A stretch of DNA of 22,252 nucleotides from Rhodococcus sp. IITR03 (GTDB lineage Bacteria > Actinomycetota > Actinomycetes > Mycobacteriales > Mycobacteriaceae). The position numbers were made by a program, and so were the translations under genes. The DNA is taken from NCBI GenBank assembly GCA_001017865.1, contig LATQ01000001.1, forward strand, positions 2,815,056 to 2,837,307, read 5' to 3'. Shown here in pieces: positions 8,600-16,872 of this stretch; position 1 is the stretch's first letter, and each line of letters opens with the position of its first letter. The notes beneath the pieces were generated by a model that had not been told where the DNA came from, did not search any database, and saw only the letters and a program-made list of their open reading frames with translations.

Positions 8600-10478
8600 T
8601 CAGCTCCGATCGAATTCGGCGTCGATCACGTCGTCGTCATCCGACGACGCAGCGTCTCTTCCGCCGGTCTGGTATCCGTCGCCGCCGTTTTGAACCGCTG
8701 CAAGCCCGTAGAGCAACTGCTGCAGTTCCGAGGTCAGTGGCTCTACCTCCGAGGGTGGAGCACCGTCTTTTACAGCCTTCCTCGCGTCGGCGATCAACAT
8801 CTCGGCACGCGCTTTTTCGTGCGGTGGCGCACTGTCACCCAATTCGGCGAGTCGCCGTTCCACCTGGTAGGCAACCGAATCAAGGGCGTTACGTGCGTCG
8901 ACCGCCTTGCGCAGCTCCTCGTCCTCACGCCGGTTCCGTTCGGCCTCGGCGAGCATGCGCTCGACCTCGTTCTGGTCGAGGTTGCCTTGTTCGCTGATCG
9001 TGATGCTCTGCTCCTTGCCGGTGTCTTTGTCGCGGGCGGTGACGTTGAGGATGCCGTTGGCATCGATATCGAATGTGACTTCGACCTGCGGCTCGCCGCG
9101 TGGCGCAGGGCGGATGTCTTCCAGCCGGAACCGGCCCAGCACCCGGTTGTCGGCGGCGCGTTCGCGTTCGCCCTGCAGGACTACGACGTCCACGGCGGAC
9201 TGATTGTCTTCCGCTGTGGAGAACACTTCGCTGCGTCGGGCGGGGATCGTCGTGTTGCGCTCGATGATCTTGGTCATTACCCCGCCCTGCGTCTCGACGC
9301 CGAGGGACAGTGGGGTGACGTCGAGCAACAGCACGTCGGAGACCTCACCTTTGAGCACGCCTGCCTGGACTGCGGCACCGAGCGCCACGACCTCGTCCGG
9401 GTTGACGCCCATGTGGGGGTCCTTACCGCCGGTGAGCCGGCGAACGAGTGCCTGTACCGCCGGAATGCGTGTCGAACCACCGACCAGGATCACCTCGTGG
9501 ATGTCGTTGGCGGTGATCTTGGCGTCACTCATTGCCTGCTTTACCGGACCGAGGCAGCGTTCCACCAGATCTGCCGTCAGATCCTCGAACTTCGATCGCA
9601 TGATCGTGGTGGTGAGGTGTTTGGGGCCGTTCGCGTCTGCGGTGACGAAGGGTAGGTTGACCTGGGCTTGAGTTACCGAGGACAACTCGACCTTGGCCTT
9701 TTCTGCCGCCTCGAAGAGTCGTTGCAGCGCTTGTGGATCCTTGCGCAGATCGATGTTCTCCGCGCTCTGGAATTCGTCGGCGAGGTAGTCCACCAGGCGC
9801 CGGTCGAAGTCGTCTCCGCCGAGGTGGGAGTCGCCGGCCGTCGAGCGAACCTCGACTACTCCCTCGCCGACATCGAGCAGGCTCACATCGAAGGTGCCGC
9901 CGCCGAGGTCGAAGACCAGTACGGTCTCGTGGGTCTGTTTGTCCATGCCGTACGCCAATGCCGCCGCGGTCGGCTCGTTGATGATCCGCAGGACCTCGAG
10001 GCCCGCGATCCGGCCGGCGTCCTTGGTGGCGTTGCGCTGCGCGTCGTTGAAGTAGGCCGGAACGGTGATGACCGCTTCCTTGACCTTCTCGCCGAGGAAC
10101 TTGCTGGCGTCGTCGACGAGTTTGCGCAGCACGAGGCACTGATCTCCTCTGGTGCGTACTTCTTACCTCGCACGTCGAATCGTGCCTCACCGTTGTTGCC
10201 CGGTACGACGTCGAAGCTGACCGCTTTGGCCTCCTCGGAGATCTCGTCGTAATGACGTCCGATGAAGCGTTTCGCCGAGTAGATCGTGCCCTTCGGTTCA
10301 GGATCGCCTGTCGTCGGGCCAGCTGACCCACCAGGCGCTCGCCGCTATCGGTGAATGCCACCACCGACGGCGTCGTCCGCGCACCCTCGACATTGGAGAT
10401 CACCACCGGTTCGCCGCCTTGCCAGCTTGCGATGACCGAGTTGGTGGTGCCCAAGTCGATGCCTACCGCAGTTGCCAT
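8600..10478 (-). CDS. dnaK: DnaK (Hsp70) chaperone (two frameshifts)
   Basis: Two single-base losses (near 10295 and 10132) interrupt the N-terminal 120 codons; restored, the protein has about 626 residues. The ATPase domain begins [14 protein letters not shown] and includes [48 protein letters not shown] and [11 protein letters not shown]. The substrate domain includes [16 protein letters not shown] and ITISEQGNL, and the C-terminal tail ends [13 protein letters not shown], as in bacterial DnaK. The ATG at 10478 has AAAGGA 7 nt upstream and lies 3 nt after the stop of the preceding gene. Because clpB, trx and flavoprotein genes follow, this is probably a paralogous stress-dedicated dnaK rather than the housekeeping copy (inference). 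Beyond the frameshifts nothing suggests loss of function. Confidence 0.95.
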
Positions 10479-10481
10479 GAT

Positions 10482-10999
10482 TCATTCCTTTCGATTGGTC
10501 CGGCCGGTGAGTCGGCGGACGGCTTGGTCCGCGACTTCGACGTCGGCGAGGACTTCGGAGTGCCGTGGTTGTGTAAGGACGTAGTTGTAAGGACTGAAGC
10601 GAGGTGAAGTCACGCTGGCCCCCTGCAGCGCATACGTGAGCAGGCCGAGTAGAGCGCCGACAACGGCACCGAAGATCAGCACGTAGAAGGCGAGCGTGAG
10701 GCCTGTGAGCGGCGGCCGGACCCAGTCGAGTAATCCGAAGTTCCAGCTGAAGAGTGTGGCCGTCAGTGAGCCCACGATGGCGCCGCGACATGCGGCCCAG
10801 CGGTAGTTCAGTCTGCCGACGACCTGTTCGACCAACTCGATGTCGCGACCGACAATGGTCGTTTGCCGACCGAGAAAGAGCTGGCCGGAGAGGTAGTCGA
10901 CGGCGCTTTCGACTTCGGCGTAGTTGGCGAACGTTGCTATATCTGACGGGTAGATCGGTGTGGACGTATCGCGGCGGTCCCGCCGCTGGACTCTGACAT
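10482..10999 (-). CDS. general stress protein 17M/YflT-like membrane protein
   Basis: The body of the protein reads SDIATFANYAEVESAVDYLS, then TTIVGRDIELVEQVVGRLNY, two probable membrane segments (IVGSLTATLFSWNFGLLDW; LAFYVLIFGAVVGALLGLLTY) and a soluble tail ending VADQAVRRLTGRTNRKE. This layout matches the heat-induced YflT/general stress protein 17M domain of actinobacteria. The N-terminus is uncertain: in the main frame no start codon lies close to the domain. ATG 10999, preceded by AAGGGGG, begins MSESSGGTAAIR and joins the domain if one base is missing near 10970, giving about 172 residues. It lies 3 nt upstream of dnaK and is the first gene of the operon. The function is unknown; the name rests on family similarity. 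Confidence 0.65.
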
Positions 11000-11293
11000 C
11001 ACCCCCTTGCCCGATTGGTGGCCGACCAGAATGTCCCCCCGTGTAGTGCCGCGCCGCGGATGGATGGGGATTTTGCGTACCGACAGTCCCAGGATCATCC
11101 GATGTGGCGCTGTCGCAGGAAGATCGTCGTGACAGGGTCACCTGAGTCCTGCACGTACCTGACCTCAACCTCGTTGGTCCGGGGCACTCTCTCAGTATCC
11201 GCCCGGAACGGTGCCCACCGACATGAAACGTGGAAACCGGCACAGCGGGTGTAAGTACTGGTCGTGACCCTCCTGATAGAGAGGGATGTGCGG
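11000..11293. promoter_or_regulatory. upstream region of the stress operon
   Basis: This 294-nt stretch separates the divergent IS30 remnant from the first stress gene and should contain the operon promoter. By eye there is no good -35/-10 pair and no canonical HAIR repeat (CTTGAGT-N7-ACTCAAG). A perfect 5-bp inverted repeat GTGAC-agg-GTCAC lies at 11129-11141. Immediately beyond it, CCTGAGT (11141) and CTCAACC (11164) loosely resemble separated HAIR half-sites, but with wrong spacing. These are only candidates for regulator binding. Confidence 0.3.
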
Positions 11294-12265
11294 ATGGGAC
11301 AAAGAGGACGTAAACGGCGACTCGAGTTGGAGATTCGGTACCGGGTGCTGATGGCCGGTGGTGTCGGCAGCATCGAGGCATGCAGGCAGCTTGGTATCGG
11401 ACGCAAGACCGGTTACCGGTGGCGGGCAGAGTGCGGCGAAGTCCTCCAGAGCGGTTGCCCGACGAGGCTCACTCGACCCGCGAGGTGGCCGGCGTTTGGC
11501 CCGATCGGCATCAACAGTCAGTCGTGAACTGCAGCGCAACACCTTTCGTCATGGTCACGGTGACTATGACGCCACTTCGGCGCCTGCGCGCGCCACGAGG
11601 CCCTTACGCCGGTCACGCCGGGGGGGTGTGCTTGACGACTCGGCGCTTCGGGCGAAGGTATAGGAAAAAACTTGAGATCGAGTGGATCTCGGAACTGATC
11701 GCCGCATGACTGCGACCGACGATCACGACCGTCCCGGCTGGCACGTGTGCCCCGAAACCATCTATCAGGCGCTGTACAACAGCGGTCGATAGATGGTTGT
11801 GCCGCACGTTGCCCGCGAAGCTTTCCGCCTGGCGTCCGCTGCGACGCCGCCGGCGTAGGGTCGGCGAGCACCGGATCCGGTTCATCACCCGATCTCAGTC
11901 GATCGATGCGTGCCTTGCTGTGGACTAAATGCGCTGTAGCACTGTCGATTTAAATGGGGAGGCGATCGTCGAACGGTCAGGCAGGTCCTCGATCGGCACG
12001 CTCGTCGAGCGGCGCAGCTGATATGACCGGTTGCTGCATCTGCCGGGCGAGCACCGCGCCGAGGCGCTCGGTGCGCTCTTCCAGCGGATTCCCGGGCAGG
12101 AGCGCCGGGCCATGACGTCGGATCGGGGGCGGAAATGACGGGTCACGATCTGTTCGCCGAAGGCGTCTATTTCGCGCATCCGGCCTCACCGTGGTGTGCG
12201 TGGCACGAACGAGGCACAAACGGATTGCTTCAGCAGTATTTCCCTAAGGGTACCGATCCGTCCGC
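11294..12265 (+). pseudogene. decayed IS30-family transposase
   Basis: The plus strand read across frames yields an actinobacterial IS30-family transposase: MGQRGRKRRLELEIRYRVL, GSIEACRQLGIGRKTGYRW (N-terminal helix-turn-helix), RLPDEAHSTR, STVSRELQRNTFRH, KLEIEWISELIAA, RPGWHVCPETIYQALYNSG, WRPLRRRRRRVGEHRIRFI, IGTLVERRSSYDRLLHLPGEH, EGVYFAHPASPW and GTNGLLQQYFPKGTD. At least five frame changes plus in-frame stops (for example just after YNSGR and after the HRIRFI segment) show true degeneration. The expected C-terminal block after FPKGTD is not visible. The start is set at ATG 11294, which has GAGAGGG about 9 nt upstream. No terminal inverted repeats were identified, so the element borders are unknown. 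Confidence 0.78.
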
Positions 12266-12376
12266 TCGCGACGGCTATCGAGGAGTCGGCATGGTCGGCG
12301 ATGATCGAACCGGCTCCGACGATAACGTCCCACCCTTTGTCGTCGTTCCGCTATGGCACGATTCCAGCTTCTTGCC

Positions 12377-12394
12377 CCCCGAAATCCGTCGGGG
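12377..12394. terminator. hairpin downstream of the GAF-ANTAR gene, candidate terminator
   Basis: A perfect 6-bp stem CCCCGA / TCGGGG encloses a 6-nt loop. It lies 46 nt past the stop of the minus-strand GAF-ANTAR gene, between that gene and the IS30 remnant. There is no U-tract. The rest of 12266-12440 holds nothing recognisable. Confidence 0.35.
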
Positions 12395-12440
12395 ATGAAC
12401 TGTTCTCCGAGCCGGTTCTCGATGCTCTCGCAGGTCTTGC

Positions 12441-13147
12441 TTATGCGTCGGGGGTGTTGTCGGGGTCGAGGGTGAGGTGGTGGATGATGATGTCGTGGGC
12501 GATGTGGGTGATTCTGCGGTGTTGGGCGTATGCCATTGCTTGTAATCGGGCGAGGGCGTCGACTGCGGAGATCTGGAGTTGGACGGCGAGCATTCCTGCG
12601 GCGATGTGGACGTTGCCGCGGGGGAACAGTGCGGGGTCCATCATGGATGAGGAGATGCGTGCGGGGTCGAGTTCCGCGACGACGGTGGGGCCGAGGGCGG
12701 CTTCGTAATCGGTGGCGGTGCGGTAGTGCTCGGTTTCGAGGGGGCCGGGTCTGGTCCGGTAGAGCTCGAGGACGCCGATATTGGTGGCATTGCCCACCGC
12801 GAGGGGGAAGGCGAACAGGGCGCGGACGCCAGGTCGAGTACCTCGGGGGTGAACATCGGCCAGCGGGTGGCCGTGGGGTCTGCGAGGTCGGGGTGTATCT
12901 CGGGGACGGATGTGCGGTAGGCGGTCAGGCAGGGGCCTTCGCGCAGGGTGAATTGGAGTTCGTCGACCTGCTCAGCGATGGTATCGGTGGCGTAGACCAG
13001 GTCTCGGGTGGTGTCGCTGGCGAAGATCGCGACGCCGGCGCCGTCGACGCCGGTCAGTTCGGCGCATCGGTCGCAGCAAGCGCGGGTTCGGGTCAGGTGA
13101 GTCCCGGTGTGTCTGTCGGACCGGGCCGGGTCCTGAGGGTTGCTCAT
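12441..13147 (-). CDS. GAF-ANTAR domain transcription antitermination regulator (frameshifted)
   Basis: Restoring one G near 12829 (CTGGGCGTCC) gives about 235 residues. An N-terminal GAF domain runs from about 20 to 150 (CAELTGVDGAGVAIFA, TLREGPCLTAYRT, RWPMFTPEVLDLGVRALFAFPLAVG, NIGVLELYRTRPGPL). A C-terminal ANTAR domain spans about 175-230 (AAGMLAVQLQISAVDALARLQAMAYAQHRRITHIAHDII) and shows the conserved Ala-Ala and aromatic pattern. ANTAR proteins bind paired RNA hairpins to prevent termination; the GAF domain would sense a small ligand or redox state. The start MSNPQDPARSD at 13147 is preferred over ATG 13180 because the domain begins just after it, but neither has a strong ribosome site. 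The target RNA cannot be named. Confidence 0.82.
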
Positions 13148-13410
13148 GAGGTCTAATTTCCCCGAGATTGAGGTAAACATGTCAGTGGCGGCTGACGTGA
13201 GCGGCTACTTCCTCTCGATGACCGGCACCGGAGCCTGAGACGGGCGTGCGAATTCAGACTAGGGGCATGTCATCACCGCATCGCGCAGCGTGGTTCTGTG
13301 CCGGAGATGAATCCGGTGTTGCATCCGTGGCAACGTATGGACGTGTTGCCGCACGGCATCCGAATCATCCAGATGCCACGCATCGCTGCGGGCCGTGCTG
13401 GTGGTGACTG

Positions 13411-13972
13411 TCAGAGCTTCCATAGACGCAGCAGTGCGCGGAGCACGCTCGGGGAGATGACCCGGTGGTCTCTATGCAGCCGCGGGTTGGGGTGGGCGTG
13501 TTCGGCGAAGGTGCGCGGCGTCCGCTAGCGGGATCGGGTTGAGGTCGGTGCGGGTGCGTAGTCGGTACGGCACGGCGTGGCGGGTGTGGGGATGCGGCTT
13601 GGTCGGTGTCGACGACGGCGGCGGGTGCGGCCAGGTGTTGTCGACGCTGATTCGGTTGCGTTGCCGGGTTGAAGGCGGGTGCGGCGGACCGGACCCGGGC
13701 TGTGCTCACGGATCCACAGAATGCGGTAACGCCGGTCCCGCCCGCCCGTATAGGGTTGTAGTCCAGTGGTTCTCGTCGCTGGTCGGAGCATGTTCGGCGA
13801 GGGGGGACGATCGGTGGGGGTGCTCGCGCCTGTTCGTAAGTCCGTTGCTGGCGGATTGTCCACCATCGTTGTAGGGGTTGTTCAGGGGCGAGTGTGCGGG
13901 GCTTTTCGGCCGATGGCCGGGGGGGACCTGCGGGCGATCGGTGATGTCGCAGGGTTGTTGTTGGGGGCCCAT
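13411..13972 (-). pseudogene. coding-like minus-strand stretch, possibly a broken hypothetical gene
   Basis: Joining frames on the minus strand gives a coherent series with very high third-position GC: HAPTSDENHWTTTLYGRAG, then RDRRYRILWIREHSPGPVRRTR, then NRISVDNTWPHPPPSS, HAVPYRLRTRTDLNPIPLADAA, and finally RTFAEHAHPNPRLHRDHRV plus ISPSVLRALLRLWKL before the stop at 13411. At least three frame changes are needed (near 13755, 13660 and 13520), and two of them are not simple single-base losses. The family is not recognised and no confident start is visible; ATG 13972 is a nominal upstream limit without a ribosome site. It could be a decayed gene or a chance product of base composition, though the tail looks genuinely protein-like. 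Confidence 0.35.
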
Positions 13973-14127
13973 TTTGGTTGCTGTTTGCGTGGTTTGTCGG
14001 GCGATTCTGGAGTCCGGGCGGTGAGGTGACGGCGGTTGGGGCTGTTTGGTGGACGAAAGCCTGCTTCGGGTGAGGTCGGAGCGGGTACGCGTCCAAGAAT
14101 GAGGTGAACTCCGGCTTGGGAGGCATG

Positions 14128-15273
14128 TTGAAAGCGATGGTATACCGAGGACCGTACAAGGTCCGGGTAGAAGAAAAGGATATTCCGCGCATCGAGCATC
14201 CGAACGATGCGATTGTGCGGGTACAGCGGGCGGCGATCTGCGGGTCGGATCTGCATCTGTACCACGGTATGATGCCCGACACTCGGGTGGGCATGACCTT
14301 CGGTCACGAATTCATCGGGGTGGTGCACGAAGTCGGGCCGTCCGTGCGCAACGTGCAACCGGGGGACCGGGTGATGGTGCCGTTCAACATCTACTGCGGC
14401 TCGTGTTATTTCTGTGCACGTGGCTGTATTCGAATTGCCACAACGTCAATCCCAACGCCACCGCGGTCGGGGGATCTACGGGTACTCGCACACATGCGGC
14501 GGATACGACGGCGGACAGGCGGAGTTCGTACGTGTGCCGTTCGCCGACGTCGGGCCTGAGAAGATTCCGGATTGGATGGACGACGAGGACGCGTTGTTGT
14601 GCACCGACGCACTCGCGACCGGATACTTCGGGGCGCAACTCGGTGACATCGTCGAGGGTGACACAGTGGTGGTGTTCGGCTCCGGCCCGGTGGGATTGTA
14701 TGCCGCGAAATGTTCGTGGTTCATGGGTGCCGGGCGGGTGATCGTCATCGATCACCTCGAATACAGCTCGAGAAGGCGCGTATTTTTGCGCACGCCGAGA
14801 CCTACAACTTCGGTGAGTACGACGATATCGTCGTGCAGATGAAGAAGGCCACCGATTTTCTCGGGGCCGATGTGGCCATCGACGCGGTCGGCGCCGAAGC
14901 GGACGGCAATCTCCTGCAGCATGTGAGTTCGGCCAAACTCAAGTTGCAGGGTGGGTCACCTGTCGCGTTGAACTGGGCCATCGATTCGGTCCGCAAAGGT
15001 GGGACGATCTCGGTGATGGGAGCTTACGGACCGATGTTCAGCGCCGTGAAATTCGGAGATGCGATGAACAAGGGGCTGACGTTGCGGATGAATCAGTGTC
15101 CGGTGCACCGCCAGTGGCCACGCTTGTTCGAACACATTCGGAACGGTTTCATCAAACCGAACGACATTGTCACGCACCGGATCCCGTTGGAACATATTGC
15201 CGAGGGTTATCACATCTTCTCCGCGAAACTCGACGAGTGCATCAAGCCGGTCATCGTGCCGGATGCTGCGTGA
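14128..15273 (+). CDS. zinc-dependent alcohol/formaldehyde dehydrogenase, MDR superfamily (three frameshifts)
   Basis: Three single-base losses (near 14424, 14470 and 14766) split a 382-residue medium-chain dehydrogenase. Catalytic zinc ligands lie in AAICGSDLHLYHG and TFGHEFIG; structural-zinc cysteines lie in CGSCYFC and, after the first frameshift, GLYSNCHN. The Rossmann motif is VVVFGSGPVGLYAAK. The C-terminal part (EKARIFAHAETYNFGEYDD, GADVAIDAVGAEADG, HRIPLEHIAEGYHIFSAKLDECIKPVI) matches the glutathione-independent formaldehyde dehydrogenase-like branch; the substrate cannot be fixed. TTG 14128 is preferred as start because GGGAGG lies 4 nt upstream and the family begins MKA-V-YRG. ATG 14125 is too close to that site and ATG 14137 loses conserved residues. 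A small protein gene follows after 12 nt, probably co-transcribed. Confidence 0.88.
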
Positions 15274-15285
15274 AAGGACTGTGTG

Positions 15286-15897
15286 ATGACGAAGCCATCG
15301 ATACCGGTCGCGTATATCCCAAACGCCCCAGCGGGTGTGAACCCCGACGATCTGCGTGCCCGGATACCAGGATGGGGAGTTGACCTCGATCCGGAGGATC
15401 GGCCGGCGGTGCCTAAGGAGCGTTTTGCGCCGGAAAGCACTGGAGCTCATTGGGACTTCCCGGAGCGGCAGGAAGAGAAATGGCCACGCGAACGATCGGT
15501 CGAACATGCTTTTCTGACCCCGGTTTTCGGCACCTCGTGCCCGCCGAAGGGACTGTCGGGAATCGTCCGCAAGTATGCCTACCGCCGATTCAGTGAGGGA
15601 CGCGCTGCGCACTGGCTGCTGCTCCTCGGTGCCGATCGGATCGATGCGATCGAATCGCATCTGACGTCGTTCGTGTCCCGGCGGCCGGACAACCCGATCA
15701 CCGAGACCGGCATCCGAAGCGAGTTCACGCACGCAGGGATCCGCTCGCGCCTCGGACGGCGGCGCGTCGACACCGCTCATCAGTGGATGGATCCGGTTGT
15801 CGTGGCCGGGCCGTGGATTCTCGGGGTCGGGGCGACGGCAGCTGGGATCGTGGGTGGTGCCGGATGCTTGTTCGCAGGGGGTGGCCCCACCTCGTGA
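15286..15897 (+). CDS. uncharacterised protein with C-terminal hydrophobic segment
   Basis: This protein of about 203 residues is not assigned to a named family. It shows KYAYRRFSEGRAAHWLLLLGADRIDAIESH, then RPDNPITETGIRSEF, DTAHQWMDPVVVAGPWILGV and a Gly/Ala-rich hydrophobic stretch (about 167-195), probably one membrane segment. The N-terminal half is Pro-rich and charged. AAAGGA lies about 7 nt before ATG 15286; a GTG directly before it is less likely. It begins 12 nt after the dehydrogenase, so the two probably form one operon. From memory, similar proteins accompany such dehydrogenases in other actinobacteria. The true C-terminus is uncertain because a single missing base in the G-run near 15880 would extend the protein into another frame. 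Confidence 0.7.
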   Translation: MTKPSIPVAYIPNAPAGVNPDDLRARIPGWGVDLDPEDRPAVPKERFAPESTGAHWDFPERQEEKWPRERSVEHAFLTPVFGTSCPPKGLSGIVRKYAYRRFSEGRAAHWLLLLGADRIDAIESHLTSFVSRRPDNPITETGIRSEFTHAGIRSRLGRRRVDTAHQWMDPVVVAGPWILGVGATAAGIVGGAGCLFAGGGPTS

Positions 15898-16489
15898 ACA
15901 CCTCCGTTGCCGAGGACCGGGCGTGTCGACCTCGCACTGGTGCGTAGATATCGAGGAGGCAATGTCCTCGGCGGCGGTGGCCGCCCGCGCACAGGCGCGG
16001 TTTCGAAGCGATCTTCGATTTGGAACGGGGCCGGTGTCGGAGGCGCACGGTCGCAGGTCTGCTCGTCGGTAGTGGATGAGTGCACCTGCGGTCGGAGGGT
16101 ACGCGCGAGGAATAGGCACAGTGCGGCGGGTTGGGGTGGCTACCACCTGTCGGCGACGATCGTAAACAAGGCCATAACGACGCTCGGAAACGAGGCCACC
16201 CGGACAGAGTGGATGGGTGATCTCAGTAGAGGATTGGGCGTTGATCCGACTACTGGTCGCGGATGAAGTTCCGCGACGGCAGGGGCGCGGGAGCTGGGAT
16301 CGGCAGGGCTGGCGTGCCCCCTGCGGGTAGGCTCCGGGTTGTCCAGGAGTCCTGGTGAGGGCGGGGCCGGAGGGCCCTGCCTGCCATAGAGGGTCACGGA
16401 TAGGGCACTCCGCCACCGAGGGTAGCTATTGACCTTGAGACATTCGTGCCACACGCCCATGCTCGATGGGTGCACATCTCACTGCAAGA
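15898..16489. other. stretch without a confident gene, ending at the IS3 element
   Basis: No gene can be supported here. A 36-codon reading from ATG 15962, preceded by GAGGAGG only 2 nt away, has no recognisable family. A perfect 13-bp palindrome, CCAGGA-g-TCCTGG, lies at 16343-16355 and is followed by a very GC-rich patch, possibly a hairpin. The last 44 bases belong to the small reading frame interrupted by the IS3 element. Long minus-strand readings across this stretch look like antisense artefacts. Confidence 0.4.
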
Positions 16490-16518
16490 TGAACCGTCCT
16501 GGACGAGGTGGAGACTCC
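16490..16518 (+). repeat. left inverted repeat of the IS3 element (IRL)
   Basis: It begins TGAACCGTCCTGGA and ends GGTGGAGACTCC. It pairs with the complement of 17808-17836 at 24 of 29 positions. AGA lies immediately outside. Confidence 0.9.
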
Positions 16519-16542
16519 TGATCCAACAAGGAGAATGCTGGT

Positions 16543-16872
16543 ATGCCTGCACCGAGGAAGTACGACGCGGAGACTCAGGAGCGTGCGGTCCGGATGTATC
16601 GGGACCGGATCGCCGAACACGGCGGTTCGAAGATTGCCGCCCGGCGCCATGTCGGCGAGTTGCTCGGCATCGCGCCGGCGACACTGCGGAACTGGATCGA
16701 GGCGGCCGACAGGACGGACATGCCGACGGTGTTGATGTCCGGTGAAGCCGTCGATGCCGACGAGGTGCGGCGGCTCCGCAAAGAGAACGCCGAGCTGCGC
16801 AGGGCGAACGAGATCTTGAAGACCGCGAGTGCGTTTTTCGCGGCGGCGGAGGTCGACCGCCGACTGCGGTGA
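16543..16872 (+). CDS. IS3-family transposase OrfA
   Basis: This protein of 109 residues is the DNA-binding partner of the two-frame IS3 transposase. A helix-turn-helix of the transposase_8 type covers about 5-55 (YDAETQERAVRMYRD, SKIAARRHVGELLGIAPATLRNWIE), followed by a leucine-zipper-like helix (DEVRRLRKENAELRRANEILKTASAFFA) that mediates multimerisation. AAGGAG lies 11 nt before the start codon. The stop overlaps the orfB start as GTGA (16869-16872). A TTTTT run at 16834-16838 in the 3' part could serve frameshifting to make an OrfAB fusion, but no classical A6G signal is visible. Confidence 0.93.
   Translation: MPAPRKYDAETQERAVRMYRDRIAEHGGSKIAARRHVGELLGIAPATLRNWIEAADRTDMPTVLMSGEAVDADEVRRLRKENAELRRANEILKTASAFFAAAEVDRRLR

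Noticed and set aside
8690..9655. A 321-codon plus-strand open frame.
   Set aside because: It is fully antisense to the substrate-binding half of dnaK and reflects high-GC codon structure.
10999..11293. HAIR operator (CTTGAGT-N7-ACTCAAG) expected if the regulator is HspR.
   Set aside because: Only loose half-sites with wrong spacing were seen by eye; not enough to annotate an HspR site.
13365..14294. A 309-codon minus-strand open frame.
   Set aside because: Its 5' part is antisense to the dehydrogenase start and its product is low-complexity Pro/Thr/Arg; the better protein-like segments of this region lie in other frames.
15962..16072. A 36-codon reading frame after GAGGAGG.
   Set aside because: The ribosome site is only 2 nt from the ATG, and the Arg/Ala-rich peptide has no recognisable features.
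14956..16416. A 486-codon minus-strand open frame.
   Set aside because: It is antisense to the dehydrogenase and the protein that follows it; its Arg/Pro-rich product has no recognisable domain.
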